From UBA6165 sp044233745 (lineage in GTDB: Bacteria; Bacteroidota; Bacteroidia; Flavobacteriales_D; Crocinitomicaceae), in the NCBI GenBank assembly GCA_044233745.1, contig JBIIJN010000016.1, positions 1-37,188 of the forward strand: a stretch of 37,188 nucleotides of DNA, written 5' to 3'. A model generated the notes under the pieces. It did not search any database and was not told the origin of the DNA. It saw nothing but the letters and a program-made list of their open reading frames with translations. Positions 33,036 through 37,188 of the stretch are shown here, piece after piece (position 1 is the first letter of the stretch; each line of letters starts with the position of its first letter). The translations under genes and the position numbers were made by a program.

Positions 33036-33656
33036 ATGTCTTTCAAAAAAATATTGCCTGAAGTAAAGGACGCCTTGGCGCTCATCGAAATATCGGATCT
33101 TTCTGATTATGGCAAACAACTCTTTAGCGCTATAAAATCTGGGAGTCATATTTTGGCTGTAGCGCCTAAAAATGCTGGTAAAACGGAGGCTGCTATTGTG
33201 GCTTGTTTCAACAAAGTGAACAAACAATTGGATGGTTCACCTCGGGTTTTGTATGTGTGTAATGGTATAGACGAGGCAAAAAAAATCCATGAAATTATGT
33301 CAATTGTGGCCCGACCTTTAGATGTAACGGTTGATTTAGCGCACGACAAAGGCGATATGGTGAAGCAGCGGAATGATATTTTCGACGGCACAGAAATTAT
33401 CGTTGGCAACATGAAACGCATATTTGATTTGTATGTACAAAACGGCATCAATTTCAAGCTGTTGGACTACCTCATCATCGACGACTTTGAAGATGTGTTA
33501 TCACAAGGCAAGTCCATGGAAATCAAACGATTAATTGAGGGCTTCGGCAAAACCCAATTGATTTGTTTGGCGAATGAACGCAATACACGGGTGCAGCAAT
33601 TCGTGGACAGTTTGGATTTGGATTTGAAGGAGGTAGAACTAGATCTGAGAACTTAA
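33036..33656 (+). CDS. Degenerate single-domain DEAD-box helicase-like protein
   Basis: A 206-residue cytoplasmic protein covering only the first RecA-like domain of a DEAD-box helicase. Walker A is APKNAGKTE (43-51), intact for GKT. The equivalent of motif Ib/GG region is IIVGNMKRIFDLY. The DEAD box reads IDDFE (148-152), and the SAT motif reads ANE (179-181). The Q motif and the whole second RecA domain are absent, and it ends cleanly at a TAA with the last strand of domain 1. So it cannot be a normal helicase; it may bind nucleotide or RNA, or regulate another helicase. It does not look like a recent truncation, because no domain-2 remnant follows. Function unknown. Confidence 0.75.
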   Translation: MSFKKILPEVKDALALIEISDLSDYGKQLFSAIKSGSHILAVAPKNAGKTEAAIVACFNKVNKQLDGSPRVLYVCNGIDEAKKIHEIMSIVARPLDVTVDLAHDKGDMVKQRNDIFDGTEIIVGNMKRIFDLYVQNGINFKLLDYLIIDDFEDVLSQGKSMEIKRLIEGFGKTQLICLANERNTRVQQFVDSLDLDLKEVELDLRT

Positions 33657-33696
33657 TTTTTAAACTTTTTATTATTCATTTTAGCCATTCGTATTC

Positions 33697-36600
33697 TTAT
33701 CGCAGCAAAACCACATGGCCAATAAACTCATACTCTTCTTCATTGTCAGGTGAGTTGAATGTTATTTTCCAGATATACACACCATCTTGCATGATTTCAC
33801 CTCCGTATGATCCATCCCAACCGACTTCTTTATTCAACGACTCAAAGATAACTTCTCCCCATCTATTGAAAATCAGAAGACGATAGGTATAAATATCAAT
33901 TCCAGAATCAATTATTGGTAAAAACACGTCATTCGTTCCATCATAATTTGGTGTAAAAGTGTTTGGCACATATATGAGAGGTTCTTCAACGAGTTGAATA
34001 GATAACGTGGCGGTGTCAGAGCAACCAAATTCATTGAATGCAACTAGTGTTACAGGATAAAAACCTGGCGGCATACTATAGGAGTGAGTTGGATTGATCG
34101 AATTAGAAGTTGCACCATCTCCAAAGTCCCAGTTATAAGTTATTGCATTTTGACTCAAATTCTCAAAAGAGTAAATATTATTATCAAACAGCTGAATAGG
34201 CTCTGAAACAATGAAATTTGCAATTGGATTAGGAATCACACACACCATATCTTCCTGTGTATAGCTTGTTAGGCAGCCATTTGATGAGGTTATTAAAAGT
34301 GTAACATCAAAACAGCCAGGCGTAGTATAGGTGTGATTTGCTATATTGGTTTCAAATGAAACCGAACCATCCCCAAAATCCCATGCAACGGAGGTAAAAT
34401 CGCCGGGTGTTAAATTGATGAAATTAAATGAGCCTAGTTCACAAGCTTGGGTAGTATCAACAGTGAAGTTTGGTTTAGGTAAAATTTGAACGGTTTGGAT
34501 TGATGTGTTTTCACAAGCTGTAAGTGCGTCTGTGACTGTTAGGGATACGCTGTATGTCCCTACTTGGCTATATAAATTCCACGGTTCAAATAAAAACGAT
34601 GTGCCTCCATCACCAAAGGACCAAACGAATAAATTAGTTGGGTTGGAAAGGTTTGTAGTAAAGATGGTGTCTGAATCACACGGACTACTTAATGAAAACT
34701 CAGCAATCGGAAGCGGGTTAATCAATACATCGAGTGTGATCGTTTCACCCAGACAACCTTGCGGCTGTAGGATAGCGGTTATCACGTATTGTTGTATCTG
34801 CGGAAGACCTGAAAGATTAATTAAATTATCCGAGATAATAGTAGTATTTTGATTATTTATTGAAGCGCCTGCGATTAAAGGGTTCGGTATGGCGTTCCAA
34901 ACAAATGAGGCATTTTGAGTTGACATTAAACTGATACTCAAATTCTCGCCTGAACACAGGGAAGTATTCTCTGCAATAATCTCCGCAATAGGTAACACGG
35001 TGATTTGATATTCACCAGTTGATGAACAACCAACACCGACTATTTCAGCTGAAACATTAAAACTAATTGTTTGCGGTTGATTGACTGTATTGTTCAGCGT
35101 AAATGAAGGAATCACCCCAACGCCGTTTTGAGGATTTACTCCTATTATGCCTGCTGGTAAATTTGTTACTTGCCATTGGAAGTTGACATTTGGTGTCGGT
35201 GAATTAATCACAACTTGTGTTGAATTAGATCCGGAACAAATTTCTTGATTGGCTTGTCCAAAAGCTATAGAGGGACTTGGATAAACCGTAACGGGCAACA
35301 ATTGAGGCTGTCCAAGGCAAAATCCAATACTTGGTGTAATCACATAATTTAATGTATATGCTATGTTTCCAGCATTAGAAATAAACGCGCCATTTATCGC
35401 TCCATTACCGCTTGGTGCGGGATAACCATCAATTGTGCTGGGAATAGACTGTATGTCGGTCAGCTCCCAGAAATAGTTAACCCCTCCCATGTTAGAACTA
35501 AATACTGTACCTGCAAAAAATTCACCTGAACAAAGTTGAACAGGATCTATCTGGTTCATTTGTGGCTCTGGATTCACACTAATGGAATAATTGAAAGGCG
35601 CTCCTACACACCCTTCATAAACTGGAATTACAGTATATATGACATTTTGAGCTACTTGACTGGAATTATTGAGCACCATTGGGGGTAATCCACCAATACC
35701 ATTTTGTAAAAACCCGGATATGTTTGCTCCAGCTGATGACAATATCCATGAAAAAGTTACCGAGGAATTATTTGTTAAATTGCTCTCCCAAATTATTGGG
35801 GTCGTTTGGGCTCCAGAGCAAATTTCTTGGTTGTTTGCATTTATAATTTGAGGCAATGGTCTAACTGTAATATTAAATGTTTGCGAAGGCCCAGTACATC
35901 CATTAATTTGAGCCGAAACAGTAATTGTCGCTTGACTATCATTACTGGTGTTGTTTGATGCGACGAAAGACGGGAAGCTGTTAATCCCAGATGACTGGGT
36001 TAAACCGATGCTTGTATTACTGCTTTCCCAAGTGTAAAGTGCACCGGCCACATTTCCTGTAAAATTAACAGGTGTGGTGTTTTCACCTGAGCATAAAACT
36101 TGATTTGCAAGAGCATTCACAAATGGAGTTGGCTCTAAGTTAATATTAAAAGAAGTTGACGAACCAGAGCAAACGAGTGACGATGTTGTAGAAGCATATA
36201 ATCCTGTTACATTAATAGAACTTTGAATGGCTGTATTTCCATTATTGATAGCTGTGAATACAGGGATGTTATTTTGACCCGTTGGCGGCAACCCAATCGC
36301 TGGATTTGAGTTTGTCCAACTGTATGCATTAGCTGATGGGCTAACAAAACCAGGAAGCTGGACGAGTTGACCATTACATACACTTACATCTTGAATAGAG
36401 TTTATTGATGGTGTTGGATTCACAGTAATTGTGTAACTCATCGGGATTGATGGACAACTTACTCCGTTATTGGTATAGTTACTAATAACAGTAATTAAAG
36501 AATTTATGGGCTGATTTGTATTATTTGTGGCTGTAAATGAGGGTTGAATTCCTGTGCCAGAGCTTAATAATAAACCAGTATTTAAATTGTTATTTGACCA

Positions 36601-37188
36601 TGTGTATTCAGTTGTTCCTAAGATATTCTGTGTTGAATACACCACACTATTAACTGCATCTCCATTACAAACCTCTGCGCTCGAAATTGTATTGACTTGC
36701 CCATTTGGATTTATAGAAAATGGAATCTGAACAGATTGGCCAACACATTCAATGCCATTTGTTTGAAATAATGGGGTTAACTGTAAGGAGCTATTTAATG
36801 GGAAATTATTTGGGTTTTGGGCTGTAAATGAAGGCACAGAGCTAGCATTTAAACCTCCAGCCGCAAGTCCATTAGCCACAGTGTTATTCGTCCAATTGAA
36901 TGAAGTATAGGTTCCATTTGGAATGAATGTAGGTACGTTGGCCCCAGCACAAACTGCAGGTAGCGTTGTTGGATTAATTTGAGGGCTTGGATTAATGGTA
37001 ATAATTATTGGGAAGTTTTGACTCGTACATCCTTGGTTGTTTGCCGTGATTACCACATTGTACACAACTTGTTGAACCGAACTTGACAAGTTAATTAATT
37101 GGTCATTAATGGTATTGCTATTTTGAACTGACGTTGATATGCCTGTAACATTGCCATTAGGTGTTGCAAACCAGGAAAATGTACCTGC
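33697..37188 (-). CDS. Giant repeat adhesin with PKD domains and type B sorting domain (5' end missing)
   Basis: The C-terminal 1163 residues or so of a secreted surface protein; the frame stays open to the right edge, so the start lies outside. At least eight Ig/PKD-like modules of about 85 residues are visible, each with a VCxG or (I/L)CSGxx motif (VCAGAN, VCNGDA, VCNGQL, LCSGEN, ICSGAQ, LCSGEF, ICSGSN, LCSGEN) and a second cysteine before the module boundary. Three classic PKD domains follow (WSFGDGG, WDFGDGS, WDFGDGA). The end is a gliding-type C-terminal domain (YVPNTFTPNYDGTNDVF, LLIFNRWGEVIF, ending HVVLLR) of the CHU_C/type B T9SS kind. Likely an adhesin or gliding surface filament. 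Confidence 0.9.
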   Translation of the reverse strand, partial: AGTFSWFATPNGNVTGISTSVQNSNTINDQLINLSSSVQQVVYNVVITANNQGCTSQNFPIIITINPSPQINPTTLPAVCAGANVPTFIPNGTYTSFNWTNNTVANGLAAGGLNASSVPSFTAQNPNNFPLNSSLQLTPLFQTNGIECVGQSVQIPFSINPNGQVNTISSAEVCNGDAVNSVVYSTQNILGTTEYTWSNNNLNTGLLLSSGTGIQPSFTATNNTNQPINSLITVISNYTNNGVSCPSIPMSYTITVNPTPSINSIQDVSVCNGQLVQLPGFVSPSANAYSWTNSNPAIGLPPTGQNNIPVFTAINNGNTAIQSSINVTGLYASTTSSLVCSGSSTSFNINLEPTPFVNALANQVLCSGENTTPVNFTGNVAGALYTWESSNTSIGLTQSSGINSFPSFVASNNTSNDSQATITVSAQINGCTGPSQTFNITVRPLPQIINANNQEICSGAQTTPIIWESNLTNNSSVTFSWILSSAGANISGFLQNGIGGLPPMVLNNSSQVAQNVIYTVIPVYEGCVGAPFNYSISVNPEPQMNQIDPVQLCSGEFFAGTVFSSNMGGVNYFWELTDIQSIPSTIDGYPAPSGNGAINGAFISNAGNIAYTLNYVITPSIGFCLGQPQLLPVTVYPSPSIAFGQANQEICSGSNSTQVVINSPTPNVNFQWQVTNLPAGIIGVNPQNGVGVIPSFTLNNTVNQPQTISFNVSAEIVGVGCSSTGEYQITVLPIAEIIAENTSLCSGENLSISLMSTQNASFVWNAIPNPLIAGASINNQNTTIISDNLINLSGLPQIQQYVITAILQPQGCLGETITLDVLINPLPIAEFSLSSPCDSDTIFTTNLSNPTNLFVWSFGDGGTSFLFEPWNLYSQVGTYSVSLTVTDALTACENTSIQTVQILPKPNFTVDTTQACELGSFNFINLTPGDFTSVAWDFGDGSVSFETNIANHTYTTPGCFDVTLLITSSNGCLTSYTQEDMVCVIPNPIANFIVSEPIQLFDNNIYSFENLSQNAITYNWDFGDGATSNSINPTHSYSMPPGFYPVTLVAFNEFGCSDTATLSIQLVEEPLIYVPNTFTPNYDGTNDVFLPIIDSGIDIYTYRLLIFNRWGEVIFESLNKEVGWDGSYGGEIMQDGVYIWKITFNSPDNEEEYEFIGHVVLLR

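Noticed and set aside
33697..37188. DNA tandem repeat or CRISPR-like array suggested by the regular motif spacing
   Set aside because: The periodicity is at protein level (about 85 residues per module); nucleotide copies are too diverged and the frame is continuous.

Overview
The window comes from a chromosome of a Bacteroidota bacterium, most likely in or near the Flavobacteriia. Three kinds of evidence point there. Four proteins carry type IX secretion (T9SS) or gliding-type C-terminal sorting domains. At least nine genes have a perfect Bacteroidota -7 box (TAnnTTTG) just upstream, mostly without a clear Shine-Dalgarno. Several families are typical of the phylum: LytS/LytTR two-component pairs, CotH-lamin-tail fusions, GldM-like domains and CHU_C-type adhesins. 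I see no rRNA, tRNA, CRISPR array, insertion sequence or phage gene.

Layout. 1-1818: an intergenic strip with three tandem dyads, then a LytTR response regulator and its LytS-type kinase (minus strand, ATGA overlap). 2044-7954: two convergent secreted T9SS cargo genes, a CotH-kinase/lamin-tail protein and a very large peptide-N-glycosidase F-like protein, sharing a bidirectional terminator. 8220-13550: an M1 aminopeptidase lipoprotein, an orphan biotin carrier protein, a small beta-barrel protein, a GldM-C-like secreted protein and a lipoprotein. 13557-19850: a GT39-type membrane glycosyltransferase, the repair helicase Mfd and a polytopic membrane protein. 19848-25067: class I fructose-1,6-bisphosphatase, a MazEF-type toxin-antitoxin pair, a secreted repeat protein, a tandem universal stress protein and an RlmD/TrmA-family rRNA methyltransferase. 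25184-30431: a dapD-SDR-DUF2007-like operon and a two-gene ABC transporter. 30663-37188: a sialate O-acetylesterase-like T9SS protein with an inserted domain, a small lipoprotein, a one-domain degenerate DEAD-box protein, and the C-terminal part of a giant repeat adhesin that runs off the right edge.

How they fit together. Most of the window is ordinary housekeeping (mfd, fbp, dapD, rRNA methylation, two-component sensing) mixed with cell-surface and secreted functions. The PNGase F-like protein, the sialate esterase-like protein and the M1 aminopeptidase would suit an organism that strips and digests glycoproteins outside the cell, but they are not in one operon, so this link is inference.

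The observations most worth a second look are: a PNGase F fold split by a LamG-containing insert of about 520 residues; a carbohydrate esterase split by a DGYGDGW-type module right after its catalytic serine; a stand-alone, degenerate half of a DEAD-box helicase with a promoter that implies leaderless mRNA; an RlmD-like enzyme lacking the usual Fe-S cysteines; and several well-formed dyads over promoters, above all the triple dyad at 15-67. No clearly new multi-gene system was recognised.
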